64,000 bases of DNA from Roseisalinus antarcticus (GCF_900172355.1 NZ_FWFZ01000008.1:62001-126000), one strand, 5' to 3'; counted from the stretch's first letter, positions 27,469-36,783 are shown. Program-made: numbers and translations. The notes: generated from the letters alone by a model not told the origin.

Positions 27469-27935
27469 TCCGCACCGCCACCCCCGCCGATGCCCTCGCC
27501 ATCGCCGAGATCTGGAACCATTACATCCGGGTCTCCACGAACACCTTCGCCTCGATCGAGAAGACAGAGGCGGACATCGCAATGCTTCTGGAAAGCCGTC
27601 CGATCTTCGTGGCGGATCAGGCGGGCAACATCTCCGGCTTTGCCCATTGGGGCCCGTTTCGCGGGGCCGACGGCTATCGCCACACGGCCGAGCACACGGT
27701 CTACCTGCGCCCCGACACCGCCCGCCGGGGCACCGGCCGCGCCTTGATGGCCGAGGTCGAGGCCCACGCCGCGGCGGCGGGCATCCATACGATCTGGGCC
27801 GCGATCAGCGCCGAGAACGCCGCGGGCATCGCCTTTCACGAGCGTCTGGGCTACACCGACGCCGTGCGGCTCAACGAGGTGGGCCGCAAGTTCGATCGCT
27901 GGCTCGACCTGGTGCTCATGCAAAAACGTCTCTGA
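27465..27935 (+). CDS. GNAT-family N-acetyltransferase
   Basis: A 156-aa GNAT enzyme of the phosphinothricin/methionine sulfoximine acetyltransferase-like group. N-terminal MIRTATPADALAIAEIWNHYI, the acetyl-CoA pyrophosphate loop region RPDTARRGTGRALM, and NAAGIAFHERLGYTDA at the C-terminal strand. The substrate cannot be told from the sequence. It is coupled to the preceding VOC gene by ATGA; a VOC-GNAT pairing can signal detoxification, but that is inference. Confidence 0.88.
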   Translation: MIRTATPADALAIAEIWNHYIRVSTNTFASIEKTEADIAMLLESRPIFVADQAGNISGFAHWGPFRGADGYRHTAEHTVYLRPDTARRGTGRALMAEVEAHAAAAGIHTIWAAISAENAAGIAFHERLGYTDAVRLNEVGRKFDRWLDLVLMQKRL

Positions 27936-27966
27936 CAACCGGCCGCAGGACCGTTAAGCTCCCCCC

Positions 27967-28650
27967 ATGTCCATCTGGTCCCGCATCGCCGACGCGCTCT
28001 CGGCCCTTCGCGCCGGCGAGGGGCTGTCGACCGTTTTCGACACCCTGCGCAGCCCGCCAGAGCGCCGCGCGGCCTTCGCCATCGCGGTGATCGCGCTTGG
28101 GGCGAAGATGGCCAAGGCGGATGGCCTCGTGACCCGCGACGAGGTGACCGCCTTCCGCGAGGTGTTCCACATCCCGCCCGACCAGGAAAAGAACGCGGCC
28201 CGGCTGTTCAACATGGCGCGGACCGACGTGGCCGGCTTCGAGGAATACGCGACCCGGATCGCCGCCATGTTCGAGGATCGGCGCGAGACCCTCTGCGACC
28301 TGATGGAGGGGCTGTTTCACATCGCCCTTGCCGACGGGACCTATCATCCGAACGAGGATGCCTTCCTGTACCGCGTGGCCGAGATCTTCGGCTTCGACCG
28401 GACCCGGTTCGCCCGGCTGCGGGCGCAATTCGTGCCCGATGCCGAACGCGACCCCTATGACATCCTGGCCGTCGCGCCCGACGCGAGCCTGGCCGAGGTA
28501 CGGCAGGCCTGGCGCAAGCTCGTCCGCTCCAGCCACCCTGACGTGATGATCGCCCGCGGCGTGCCCGAGGAGGCGGTGAAGCTCGCCGAGAAGCGGCTGA
28601 TCGCCGTCAACCGCGCCTGGGAGGAGATCAGCGAGGCCCGCGCCCGATGA
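27967..28650 (+). CDS. TerB-DnaJ (DjlA-like) protein
   Basis: A 227-aa protein with a TerB-like helical domain at about residues 25-150 (FAIAVIALGAKMAKADGLVT; DGTYHPNEDAFLYRVAEIF) and a C-terminal J domain (DPYDILAVAPDASLAEVRQA) with an intact HPD motif (SSHPDVM). It is probably a co-chaperone that stimulates DnaK. There is no N-terminal membrane helix, unlike E. coli DjlA. The stop overlaps the next gene by ATGA. Confidence 0.9.
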   Translation: MSIWSRIADALSALRAGEGLSTVFDTLRSPPERRAAFAIAVIALGAKMAKADGLVTRDEVTAFREVFHIPPDQEKNAARLFNMARTDVAGFEEYATRIAAMFEDRRETLCDLMEGLFHIALADGTYHPNEDAFLYRVAEIFGFDRTRFARLRAQFVPDAERDPYDILAVAPDASLAEVRQAWRKLVRSSHPDVMIARGVPEEAVKLAEKRLIAVNRAWEEISEARAR

Positions 28651-29663
28651 GGATCGCCACCTACAACGTCGAATGGTTCACGCATCTGTTCGACGACCGG
28701 GGCGATTTCCTGCCCGCGGGCGGCTGGTCCGGCCGCCGCGACGTGACTCGCGGCCAGCAGGCCGCCGCGCTGGCGGAGGTCTTTTCGGCGATGGACGCGG
28801 ACGCGGTGATGGTCATCGAGGCGCCCGACAGCCACGCCCGCCGCGATGGCGTGGCCGCCCTGCTGTCCTTCGCGGCACGGTTCGGCCTGCGCACGCGCGC
28901 GGCGCTGTTGGGATTCGTGAACCAGACCCAGCAAGAGATCGCGCTGCTCTACGATCCCGACGCGATGACGGTCCGGCACGATCCCAAGGGCGCCATCTCG
29001 GGGGACGCCTGGGCGCCGCGCTTCGACCAGGGCTTTCGCTTCGACCTCGATATCGACCGGGCCCCCGAAACCATACATTGGTCCAAGCCGCCGCTGGAAC
29101 TGGCGGTGACCACCGCCGCGGGCATCACCCTGCGGATGATCGGGGTCCACGCGAAATCCAAGGCGCCGCACGGTGCGCGCACCGCGCATGAGGTCATGGC
29201 CGTCTCCATCGCCAACCGGCGCAAGCAGCTGGCGCAATGCATCTGGCTGCGCCACCGGATCGAGACCCATCTGGAGGCCGGTGACAGCCTGATCGTGCTG
29301 GGGGATTTCAACGACGGCCCCGGGCTCGACGAATACGAAAAGCTCTTCGGCCGCTCGGGGATCGAGATCGTGATGGGCGAGGGGGACGGCGCCCGGCTCC
29401 ATGACCCGCACGCCCGCGCGGCGCTGACCCAGCGTCTGGGCGCCCGCCCGACCTCGGCCCGGTTCCGCATTCCGCCCGAGGGGCGCTACCTCAGCGCGCT
29501 GCTGGATTACGTGATGGTCTCGGCCGATCTGCTGGAGCGCGCACCGCGCTGGCTGATCTGGCATCCGTTCGAGGACCCCGATTGCTTTGCCGACGACCGA
29601 TTGCGCCGGGCGCTGCTGACGGCCTCGGATCACTTCCCGGTGTCGCTCGACATCGACATCTGA
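28647..29663 (+). CDS. Endonuclease/exonuclease/phosphatase family protein
   Basis: A 338-aa EEP-fold metal-dependent hydrolase. Motifs: MRIATYNVEWF at the N-terminus (Asn and Glu of the active site), IEAPDSHAR, GVHAKSKAP (His), VLGDFNDGPG (Asp, Asn) and the final SDHFPVSLDID (Asp, His). The substrate could be nucleic acid, a phosphoinositide-like lipid or another phosphodiester. It is coupled to the DjlA-like gene by ATGA. No signal peptide. Confidence 0.9.
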   Translation: MRIATYNVEWFTHLFDDRGDFLPAGGWSGRRDVTRGQQAAALAEVFSAMDADAVMVIEAPDSHARRDGVAALLSFAARFGLRTRAALLGFVNQTQQEIALLYDPDAMTVRHDPKGAISGDAWAPRFDQGFRFDLDIDRAPETIHWSKPPLELAVTTAAGITLRMIGVHAKSKAPHGARTAHEVMAVSIANRRKQLAQCIWLRHRIETHLEAGDSLIVLGDFNDGPGLDEYEKLFGRSGIEIVMGEGDGARLHDPHARAALTQRLGARPTSARFRIPPEGRYLSALLDYVMVSADLLERAPRWLIWHPFEDPDCFADDRLRRALLTASDHFPVSLDIDI

Positions 29664-29688
29664 CTTGGGATCGGGCGAAGGAGTGCCT

Positions 29689-30090
29689 ATGTTCCAAGGT
29701 ATGAAACCTGCTGTCATACCCCTCGCCCTCATCGCCGCGCTTGCGGTCAATGTTCCCGCGCCCGTCACCGCCCAGGAGGAGGATGACGGCTTCAGCCTGA
29801 TGGAGGAGGGCGGTCGCCTGATCCTGCGCGGGCTGATGGAGGAGCTCGGCCCCGCGCTGGAGGATCTCGAAGACCTGCCCGACGAAATGCGCACCGCGAT
29901 CGAGGCGCTGGCCTCCGAGGCCGGGCCGGCGATCATGGAAGTGATGCGGATGATCGACGAGATCCGCTACTATGAGGCGCCGGAAATCCTCGACAACGGC
30001 GACATCATCCTGCGGCGCAAGCCCGACGCGCCGCCATATGAGGCCCCCGCGCCGGAGGAGCCCGCGCCCGGAGACTCGGTCGACCTCTAA
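29689..30090 (+). CDS. Small secreted acidic protein of unknown function
   Basis: A 133-aa protein with a signal peptide (MKPAVIPLALIAALAVNVPA, cleavage near VTAQEE) and an acidic mature chain (LEDLEDLPDEMRTAIEAL) ending in a Pro/Glu-rich tail. Related proteins in this order have, as I recall, been labelled AAA+ ATPase, but no Walker motif is present. The start at 29689 is preferred because AAGGAG lies 5 bases upstream; an ATG at 29701 is the alternative. Its TAA interlocks with the TAG of the convergent gene (CTAA). Confidence 0.7.
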   Translation: MFQGMKPAVIPLALIAALAVNVPAPVTAQEEDDGFSLMEEGGRLILRGLMEELGPALEDLEDLPDEMRTAIEALASEAGPAIMEVMRMIDEIRYYEAPEILDNGDIILRRKPDAPPYEAPAPEEPAPGDSVDL

Positions 30091-30758
30091 CGCGGCCCGC
30101 GCGCCATGCCACCGGCGGCGAGGGCTGCGTCCAGCGCCGGGTCCGCCAGTGCGGCCAGCAGTGCCTCCGCCCCGAGGGCGGGCGCGTCACCGCACAGCAC
30201 CATGGACAGGTCGATGCTCGCCCCCAGGCTCCGGTCGAACTCCGCCAGGCCCACGACGCCCGGCGCGGCCAGGATCGTGGTGAGCGGGGCGATCGCGATC
30301 TCCGCCTCGCCAGCCGCGACGGCGCGCACCGGCTCTCCGGCGCCCATCGGCATCAGCCTGGGGCGGATCGCATTCAGGACCCCCAGCTTCTCGGCCACCC
30401 GCAGGAATGTCTGCCCGCTGGTGCCTTCGGCGGTATAGGCGACCGAGGTGGCCTGCCGAAGAATGTCCTCCGGCGCCGCCGCCTCGCGCATCTCGCGGGC
30501 GGCGATGGCGAGCGGTATGGTCCAGAAGGCCGTCTCGCTGTCGGCACGGGCGAGGCCGGCGGCCACAAGCTCGGCCACGTGCCAGGGATTGGTGATCGCA
30601 AGGTCGAAGGCCTCTCCGGCGGTGATCCTGCGGGCCACGGCCGGGTTGAGGTCGAAGGTCAGGCCTACATCAAGGCCGGTCTCGCGCCCGATCCCCTCCA
30701 CCAGCTCGGTCAGAAGGACGCGGATCGCCACCGGCGCAATCACCTGGACGTCTGTCAC
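30087..30758 (-). CDS. Periplasmic-binding-like substrate-binding protein, GTG start
   Basis: A 223-aa two-lobe binding protein of the ModA/PBP type II fold (VQVIAPVAIRVLLTELVEGI; FDLAITNPWHVAELVAAG; RAVAAGEAEIAIAPLTTIL). No signal peptide is visible from the GTG at 30758, so it may stay in the cytosol or an upstream start is used; an in-frame extension upstream has no signal peptide either. No permease or ATPase lies nearby. It is the last gene on the minus strand after ppx and overlaps the convergent gene's stop. Confidence 0.75.
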   Translation of the reverse strand: MTDVQVIAPVAIRVLLTELVEGIGRETGLDVGLTFDLNPAVARRITAGEAFDLAITNPWHVAELVAAGLARADSETAFWTIPLAIAAREMREAAAPEDILRQATSVAYTAEGTSGQTFLRVAEKLGVLNAIRPRLMPMGAGEPVRAVAAGEAEIAIAPLTTILAAPGVVGLAEFDRSLGASIDLSMVLCGDAPALGAEALLAALADPALDAALAAGGMARGPR

Positions 30759-30843
30759 GTTCCGCCCCCGGTCCGGGCGCATCCCGGCGCGACGTCCGGG
30801 GTGGCGCGGCCAATCCGCCCCTGCGCGTGGCGGGCCCCGGTCC

Positions 30844-32406
30844 TCACGACGGGCGCCCGCCCTTGCCGATCTTGACCTGGTAGGTGCCGCCCAGCGCGGT
30901 CGACAGCCCCTTGAGCCGCGCCTCCGAGACTTCGCCGAACAGCGGCCGCGCGGCCTCGGCCAGGTGCAGCGACAGCACCTTCTTCTTCGGCTGCCATTCC
31001 AGCTTGCCGGGGGGCTCGTCGCCCTGGATCCACAGCATCGCGCCAAAGCGCATGGCCCGGCCGAGCACCTCGGCCTCCTTCTGGTCCTCGGGGGGCAGCA
31101 TCTGGATCAGCGGCTCATAGACCGTTCCCTCGCGCTTGGAGGTATAGCGGTGCAGCAGGGCGAGCCCGAGATAGATCCGTTCCGCATGCTTCAGCCCGCC
31201 GAGGTTGGCCCGCGTCGCGTTGTCGAAGGTCACCTCGGCCCGGTAATCGGGATGCGCCCGCCAGCTGACGTCATGCAGCAGGCAGGCCGCCCGGATGATC
31301 CGTTTCTTCTGCCAGTCCGCCCGGGGAAAGAGCGGCAGGATGAAATCGTAGAGCACCCGGCCGAACCCGGGCAGGCGCGCATCCTTGGATTCGGCGAACC
31401 GGGCCGATTCGATCAGCGGATCGCGGGCCCGCAGCTCCGGCGACATCTGCTCGTAGAGCATGCCCTCGCGGATGCCGTAGGACGAGATCGTGACGTCCTT
31501 CGGCTTGAACCTGCGGATCACCTCGGTCAGCACCACCGAAGCCAGCGGCACAAGGCTCATCCGTGCGTCGGAGATGCGGCATTGGGCCCGCAATTCCTGC
31601 AGGTCGGCCTTGCGGATGAACTCTGCGGTCTTGCCGATGTCGCCGGGCTTCATGCGGTATTCGTGCAGGACGTGCAGCGGATAGCCCTTGCGCTCCATGT
31701 CGACCCGGGCGATCGCCCGCCACGAGCCGCCGACAAGGAACAGCCGCTGGCCGGCGGGCTCTCCCATCTCTTCGAACAGCGACTGGACGACGCCCTTCAC
31801 ATGGGCCTCGAGCCCCTTGCGCCCGCCCGGCAGGCCCTTGAGCTTCAGCGGCCCCAGCGCCGAGGTCATGCGCCGGCCCACCTCGCCATCGGCCAGCACC
31901 GCCAGTTCCATCGAGGACCCGCCGATGTCGCAGACCAGCCCATAGCTTCCGGGCCAGCCCAGCAGCACCCCCTGCGCCGAAAGCCGCGCCTCTTCCGCGC
32001 CGTCCACCACCATCAGCTTGACGCCGGTCTCCCGCTCGATCTCTTCGGCGAAAGCCGGGCCGTCGCTGGCGTCGCGCATGGCGGCGGTGGCCACGGTGGT
32101 CAGCGGCGAGATGCCCAGCCGGTCGGCCAGCGCGGCAAAGCGGCGGATCGCCGAGATGGCGCGCAGCTTGCCCTCTGGGCTCAGATGGCCGGTCTCGCCA
32201 AGGCCCGCGCCAAGACCGGCCATGACCTTCTCGTTATAGAAATAGGCCGGGCTCCGGGCCGCGCCGTCGAAGATGACCAGACGGACGGAGTTCGATCCGA
32301 CGTCAACAACCCCGACCCGGCTGAGGCCCTCGACTTCGGCCATGTCATACATGGGCGTGCTGTGCTCGCCCCATTCCGTGCCGTCCTGGCTGGTCGCATT
32401 GTCCAT
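30844..32406 (-). CDS. ppx: Exopolyphosphatase / Ppx-GppA phosphatase
   Basis: Hydrolyses terminal phosphates of polyphosphate and may act on pppGpp; 520 aa with two actin-like domains. Motifs: GVVDVGSNSVRLVIFDG (phosphate-1), CDIGGSSMELAVL (phosphate-2 region), and LFLVGGSWRAIARV. A C-terminal helical HD-like part carries AACLLHDVSW. The start at 32406 gives a 25-30 aa leader before the conserved core; ATGs at 32352 and 32343 are alternatives. It lies downstream of ppk on the same strand after 245 bp, so synthesis and breakdown of polyP are encoded side by side. Confidence 0.93.
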   Translation of the reverse strand: MDNATSQDGTEWGEHSTPMYDMAEVEGLSRVGVVDVGSNSVRLVIFDGAARSPAYFYNEKVMAGLGAGLGETGHLSPEGKLRAISAIRRFAALADRLGISPLTTVATAAMRDASDGPAFAEEIERETGVKLMVVDGAEEARLSAQGVLLGWPGSYGLVCDIGGSSMELAVLADGEVGRRMTSALGPLKLKGLPGGRKGLEAHVKGVVQSLFEEMGEPAGQRLFLVGGSWRAIARVDMERKGYPLHVLHEYRMKPGDIGKTAEFIRKADLQELRAQCRISDARMSLVPLASVVLTEVIRRFKPKDVTISSYGIREGMLYEQMSPELRARDPLIESARFAESKDARLPGFGRVLYDFILPLFPRADWQKKRIIRAACLLHDVSWRAHPDYRAEVTFDNATRANLGGLKHAERIYLGLALLHRYTSKREGTVYEPLIQMLPPEDQKEAEVLGRAMRFGAMLWIQGDEPPGKLEWQPKKKVLSLHLAEAARPLFGEVSEARLKGLSTALGGTYQVKIGKGGRPS

Positions 32407-32584
32407 ATGAAAGGGTTGCCCGACGGGATGCCGTTTCGCAAGCCAAACCAGCCCCCGCAGCCGATCTGACGGGGCAAATCATTGACACCAATAGAGAAAG
32501 CATCCCTACCGCCGCGGCTGCCGCCATTTGTCCCGCCGCATGGTCACGGAGGGGCGGCGGGGCAACAGGCGCCCGCCCGAGGCG

Positions 32585-32602
32585 CCGGCCCGCAAGGGCC
32601 GG
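32585..32602 (-). other. Hairpin between ppk and ppx
   Basis: CCGGCCC-GCAA-GGGCCGG lies about 50 bases past the ppk stop. There is no T-run in the direction of transcription, so it is more likely an RNA stability or processing structure within a ppk-ppx transcript than a terminator. Confidence 0.4.
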
Positions 32603-32651
32603 GGCCGAGACCGGAAAGCGTGCCGAAGGCGCTCAATTGGATCAGGGCGGG

Positions 32652-34853
32652 TCAGTCGTCCTTGTGCGTGAGCTGCGGCACATCCGCGGCCCCGGCCGAG
32701 CCGCGACCCGACAGCGACGGGTTCTCCATGAAGAACTTGTGGCAGGAAAAGGCAAATGCGCCTTCGGGCAGCGGGGCGCGGCGGAAATGCCCGTCCGGTC
32801 CCATGACCCAGCTTTGCGCGGTGTCGGCCATGTTCGCGGCCATGATCTGCTCGGTGATCTGCGCCTTCACGGTCGGGTTCAGGGCTTCGACCAGGGTCTC
32901 CACCCGCCGGTTGAGGTTGCGTCCCATCCAGTCGGCCGACGAGAAGAACACCCGCGCCCCGCGCGACGGCAGCCCGTGGCCGTTGCCGAAACAGACGATC
33001 CGGGAATGCTCCAGGAAGCGCCCGATCACCGACTTGACCCGGATCGTCTCGGACAGCCCCTTCACGCCCGGCCGCAGCCCGCAGATGCCGCGCACCACCA
33101 GGCTGATCTCCACCCCCGCCTGCGAGGCCGCGTAGAGCGCGTCGATCATGTCGGGCTCGATCAGCGAGTTCAGCTTGGCCCAGATCGCGGCGGGCCGGCC
33201 CGCGCTGGCGTGTTCGGTCTCGGCGGCGATACGCTCCAGCAGGAAGGGCTTCATGCCGGCGGGGGACAGGTGCAGGTTTTCCATCCCCGCTGGCTCGGCA
33301 TAGCCGCCCACGTAGTTGAACACCTTCGTGGCATCCCGCCCCAGCGCCGCGTCGCAGGTGAAAAAGCTCAGGTCGGTATAGAACCGCGCCGTGATCGGGT
33401 GGTAGTTTCCGGTGCCGTAATGGGTGTAGGTCACCAGCCGCTCGCCCTCGCGCCGGACCACGGTGCTGACCTTGGCGTGGGTCTTGTAGTTGATGAAACC
33501 ATAGATGACATGCGCACCGGACCGCTCCAGCCGCCGGGACTGGCGGATGTTGGCGGCCTCGTCGAACCGCGCCTTGAGCTCGACAAGCGCCGTGACCGAC
33601 TTGCCGTCCTCGGCGGCCTCGCACAGGGCCTCGACGATGGGCGACTGTTTGGACGTGCGGTAAAGCGTCTGTTTGATCGCCACCACGTCGGGGTCCCGCG
33701 CCGCCTGCCGCAAGAAGCGGACGACCATGTCGAAGGTCTCGTAGGGGTGGTGCAGCAGCATGTCCTTCTGGCGGATCGCCGCGAACATGTCGCCCTCGTG
33801 GTCCTGCACCCGCTCGGGGACGCGCGGGGTGAAGGGCGGCCACAGAAGGTCGGGGCGGCTGTCGATCACCAGTTCCGCCAGCGCCCCGATGCCGACGATC
33901 CCGTTGACCTCGATCACCTCTTCCTCGCGGACCGGCAGCTCTTCCATGATCACCGCGCGCAGGCCCGCCGGCGCGTCCTCGCTCAGTTTCAGACGGATCA
34001 CCTCGCCCCGGCGGCGCCGCTTCAGCGCGACCTCGAATTCGCGCACGAGGTCCTCGGCCTCTTCCTCGACTTCCAGGTCACTGTCGCGCAGCACGCGAAA
34101 GGCGCAATGGCCGTGCAGCTGGTGGCCGGGAAAGAGGCTGTCGATGTTGAGCAGCAGCAGGTCCTCGAGCGGCAGGAAGCGGTTGCCGGACTCGGTGGGC
34201 AGCGCGACGAAGCGGTCGATCTGGTGCGGCACCGGCAGCAGGGCGCGCAGGAGTTTGCCATCGCGCCGGCGGTGCAGCTCCAGCGCCAGGGCAAAGCCCT
34301 CGTTCGGGATGAACGGGAAAGGGTGCGCGGGGTCGATCGCCAGCGGCGTCAGGATCGGAAAGACCTGGTTCAGGAAGGTCTCGCGCAGAAAGGCGCAATC
34401 GGTGTCCGACAGGTCGGAACGCGAGACTATGGCGAAATCCGCGGCCTCCAGATCGGTGCGCAGGGCGACCAGCACCTCCTGCTGTCTTGCCATCAATTCT
34501 CGGGCGTCTGCATCGATCAGCCGCAGCTGTTCGGCGGGCGACAGCCCGTCGGCGGCGGGCGTGGTGTTGCCCGACAGCGCCAGCTCGCGCAGGCCCGCCA
34601 CGCGGACCGTGTAGAACTCGTCCAGGTTGGTGGCCGAGATCGACAGGAAGCGTAGCCGCTCCAGCAGCGGCACCGCCGGGTTCTCGGCCTCTTCGAGGAC
34701 GCGCCAGTTGAAGCCGAGCCAGCTCAGCTCGCGGTTCACGAAACGCGCCGGACCGTCCAGGTCGACATCCAGGGAGGTCGGCGCGGGGAAGGGCGCTGCG
34801 AGAAAATCGGCCAGGGACTTCGGGGGCGTTCTGGGCAAGGCGGCTGCTTTCAC
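32652..34853 (-). CDS. ppk1: Polyphosphate kinase 1, GTG start
   Basis: Reversibly polymerises the gamma-phosphate of ATP into polyphosphate at the membrane; 733 aa. The N-terminal domain has FVNRELSWLGFNWRVLEEA. The two PLD-like catalytic domains carry the phospho-histidine region YTHYGTGNYHPITARFYTDL and the second conserved His in FLEHSRIVCFGNG. GTG at 34853 is chosen because CGGAG lies about 9 bases upstream. Only 15 bp separate it from hdaA, so the two are probably one transcript. Confidence 0.96.
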   Translation of the reverse strand: MKAAALPRTPPKSLADFLAAPFPAPTSLDVDLDGPARFVNRELSWLGFNWRVLEEAENPAVPLLERLRFLSISATNLDEFYTVRVAGLRELALSGNTTPAADGLSPAEQLRLIDADARELMARQQEVLVALRTDLEAADFAIVSRSDLSDTDCAFLRETFLNQVFPILTPLAIDPAHPFPFIPNEGFALALELHRRRDGKLLRALLPVPHQIDRFVALPTESGNRFLPLEDLLLLNIDSLFPGHQLHGHCAFRVLRDSDLEVEEEAEDLVREFEVALKRRRRGEVIRLKLSEDAPAGLRAVIMEELPVREEEVIEVNGIVGIGALAELVIDSRPDLLWPPFTPRVPERVQDHEGDMFAAIRQKDMLLHHPYETFDMVVRFLRQAARDPDVVAIKQTLYRTSKQSPIVEALCEAAEDGKSVTALVELKARFDEAANIRQSRRLERSGAHVIYGFINYKTHAKVSTVVRREGERLVTYTHYGTGNYHPITARFYTDLSFFTCDAALGRDATKVFNYVGGYAEPAGMENLHLSPAGMKPFLLERIAAETEHASAGRPAAIWAKLNSLIEPDMIDALYAASQAGVEISLVVRGICGLRPGVKGLSETIRVKSVIGRFLEHSRIVCFGNGHGLPSRGARVFFSSADWMGRNLNRRVETLVEALNPTVKAQITEQIMAANMADTAQSWVMGPDGHFRRAPLPEGAFAFSCHKFFMENPSLSGRGSAGAADVPQLTHKDD

Positions 34854-34868
34854 TGATCTCGCTCCGGG

Positions 34869-35540
34869 TTAGCTGTCGTCGGTGTCGAAGTCCAGAATCT
34901 CGCCCGCAAAGCGCGCGGTGATCCGGCGTTTGGCGCCAAGCGCCTCCAGATCGAGCCGGGCGATGATCGCGGCGGCGGCGGCAAACGACCGGTCCATCCG
35001 CTTGATCAGCCAGGGGACCAGGCGCGGGTCGGGCGACAGCTGCCGGTCCTGCATCAGCTTCATCAGCACCGCCGAGAGCAGCCGGTCGTCCGGGTCGCCG
35101 ATGGTGACGACCGTGGCGGCCTGCAGGCGGCTGGCGAGATCGGGCAGGGTCAGCGGCCAGCGCGAGGGCGGCCGCGCGGCCGTCAGCAGCAACCGGCCCC
35201 CTTCGGCGCGCAGCCGGTTGTGCAGGTGAAAGAGGTATTCCTCGGCCTGGGGCGGCAGCCGGTCGGCATCCTCGACCACCACGTTGCTTGCATCGGGCAG
35301 GGGGGCCGCGCCCGAGATCCGCGGCGCGTCCAGGATCACCGCCCCCGCATTGTCGGCGAAAAGCCGGGCGAGGTGCGTCTTGCCAGACCCTGTCGGGCCG
35401 GTGACGACGAGCTTGCCGTCGGGCCAGCCCTTGGGGGCTGTGACCATGGCATAGGCCGCGGCGTTCGCCTCCGAGACGAAATAGGCCTCGGCCCCGAAGG
35501 TCACCCGGGGTGGCCAGTCGAAGGCGAGCTGATCGCTCAT
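34869..35540 (-). CDS. hdaA: DnaA regulatory inactivator homologue HdaA
   Basis: A 223-aa AAA+ protein. With the beta clamp it promotes ATP hydrolysis by DnaA and so prevents re-initiation of replication. N-terminal clamp-binding motif QLAFDW; Walker A GPTGSGKTH; Walker-B-like VVVEDADRL; sensor region TAARPPSRWPLTLPDLASRL with the arginine finger. The start at 35540 lies one base past the stop of the PerM-type gene. The DNA order is permease, hdaA, ppk, ppx on one strand, linking replication control with polyphosphate metabolism. Confidence 0.93.
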   Translation of the reverse strand: MSDQLAFDWPPRVTFGAEAYFVSEANAAAYAMVTAPKGWPDGKLVVTGPTGSGKTHLARLFADNAGAVILDAPRISGAAPLPDASNVVVEDADRLPPQAEEYLFHLHNRLRAEGGRLLLTAARPPSRWPLTLPDLASRLQAATVVTIGDPDDRLLSAVLMKLMQDRQLSPDPRLVPWLIKRMDRSFAAAAAIIARLDLEALGAKRRITARFAGEILDFDTDDS

Positions 35541-35541
35541 G

Positions 35542-36783
35542 TCAGGTGTCGCCGCTGCCTGCGGCGCCGCTAGTGCTTTCGCTGCCTGCGGCGCCGCTTG
35601 TGCTTTCGCCGCCCGCGGCGCCCCTGCGGCCCGCGGGGTCGGGCACCGCGCCCTGGCCGTCGCCGCCGGTCCGGCCCGGGCGGATCGCGACGGCGCCCGG
35701 GCCCGTCCCGTCGTCGTCACCTGAGGATGGGCGCTCTAGCCCGCGATAAAGCAGTCCGTGCTTGTACTGGGCGATGAAGAACCGCGCGACGACCCCCAGT
35801 GCAGCCGAGACCGGCACCGCCAGCAACAACCCGATGAATCCGAAGAGCGTGCCGAAGACCGACAGCGCCAGGATCAGCCAGACCGGGTGTAGGCCCACGC
35901 TGTCGCCGACGAGCTTGGGGGTCAGGATGTTGCCCTCCAGGAACTGTCCGCCGAAGAAGATCGCGGCCACAGCGACCACCATCCACCAATCGCCCCAGAA
36001 CTGGAACAGCGCCAGCCCGACCGCCAGGCTGCCGCCCACGATCGCCCCGACATAGGGAATGAAAGAGATCAGCCCCGACAGCGCCCCGACGAACAGGCCG
36101 AACTGCAGCCCGACCGCCATCAGGCCGATGGCGTAGAATGTCCCCTGGATGGCCATCACCAGACCCTGGCCCCGGATGAACGAGGACAGCGTCGCGTCGA
36201 TGTCGCTGGCGATCAGGCGGATCGTGGGGGCGTGGTCGCGGGGCAGCAGGTCGTCGACCTTTGCGACCATCCGGTCCCAGTCGAGCAGGAGGTAGAAGGT
36301 CACCACCGGCACGATGAACAGCAAAAACAGGATGTTGATGACGCCGAGCGCCGAGGACAGAGCCGAATTCAGCAGCTTGCCGCCCGAGGATTGCAGCGCC
36401 TCGCCGATGGTCTGAAGCTGGGTCCGGATGGTCGAGCCTTCGGTCATCACGTCGGGAAAGCGCGTGGCGAGCCAGTCCCGCAGCTGCCCGAAGAGCTCTG
36501 GCACGGTGTTCACGAATTGCGCGGCCTGCTGGATCATCAGTGGCACCACGAGCAGCGCCATCAGCACGAAGAGCATCAGCGCGACGAGCCCGATCGCCGC
36601 GACCGAGAGCGTCCGGCTCAGCCCCAGGCGTTCGAGGCGGTCGGCCACGGGGTCGAGGATATAGGCAAAGGCGCCGCCGAGCACGAAGGGGGTCAGCACG
36701 TCGCCGAGGTACCACATCGCCAGCAGGAAGACCGCCATCGCGATCCCCCAGTGGATAGCCTGTTCTCGGACCGGTAGCGCCAT
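35542..36783 (-). CDS. AI-2E / PerM-family permease with repetitive C-tail
   Basis: A 413-aa inner-membrane protein of the AI-2E transporter family with about eight helices (WGIAMAVFLLAMWYLGDVLT; GLISFIPYVGAIVGGSLAVG; GLLLAVPVSAALGVVARFF). Members include TqsA, PerM and Na/H antiporters, so the cargo is open. After the last helix an unusual hydrophilic tail of about 50 residues ends in two near-identical SESTSGAAG units and a third decayed one. The start at 36783 (MALPVREQ) has GAGGGAT upstream. It heads the permease-hdaA-ppk-ppx strand and is divergent from a LuxR gene. Confidence 0.88.
   Translation of the reverse strand: MALPVREQAIHWGIAMAVFLLAMWYLGDVLTPFVLGGAFAYILDPVADRLERLGLSRTLSVAAIGLVALMLFVLMALLVVPLMIQQAAQFVNTVPELFGQLRDWLATRFPDVMTEGSTIRTQLQTIGEALQSSGGKLLNSALSSALGVINILFLLFIVPVVTFYLLLDWDRMVAKVDDLLPRDHAPTIRLIASDIDATLSSFIRGQGLVMAIQGTFYAIGLMAVGLQFGLFVGALSGLISFIPYVGAIVGGSLAVGLALFQFWGDWWMVVAVAAIFFGGQFLEGNILTPKLVGDSVGLHPVWLILALSVFGTLFGFIGLLLAVPVSAALGVVARFFIAQYKHGLLYRGLERPSSGDDDGTGPGAVAIRPGRTGGDGQGAVPDPAGRRGAAGGESTSGAAGSESTSGAAGSGDT
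35554..35607 (-). repeat. Two 27-bp tandem repeats in the permease 3' end
   Basis: A 27-bp unit at 35554-35580 is repeated at 35581-35607 with a single A/T difference, and a decayed third unit follows to about 35634. Each unit codes nine residues (SESTSGAAG type). The repeat number may vary among strains. Confidence 0.8.
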
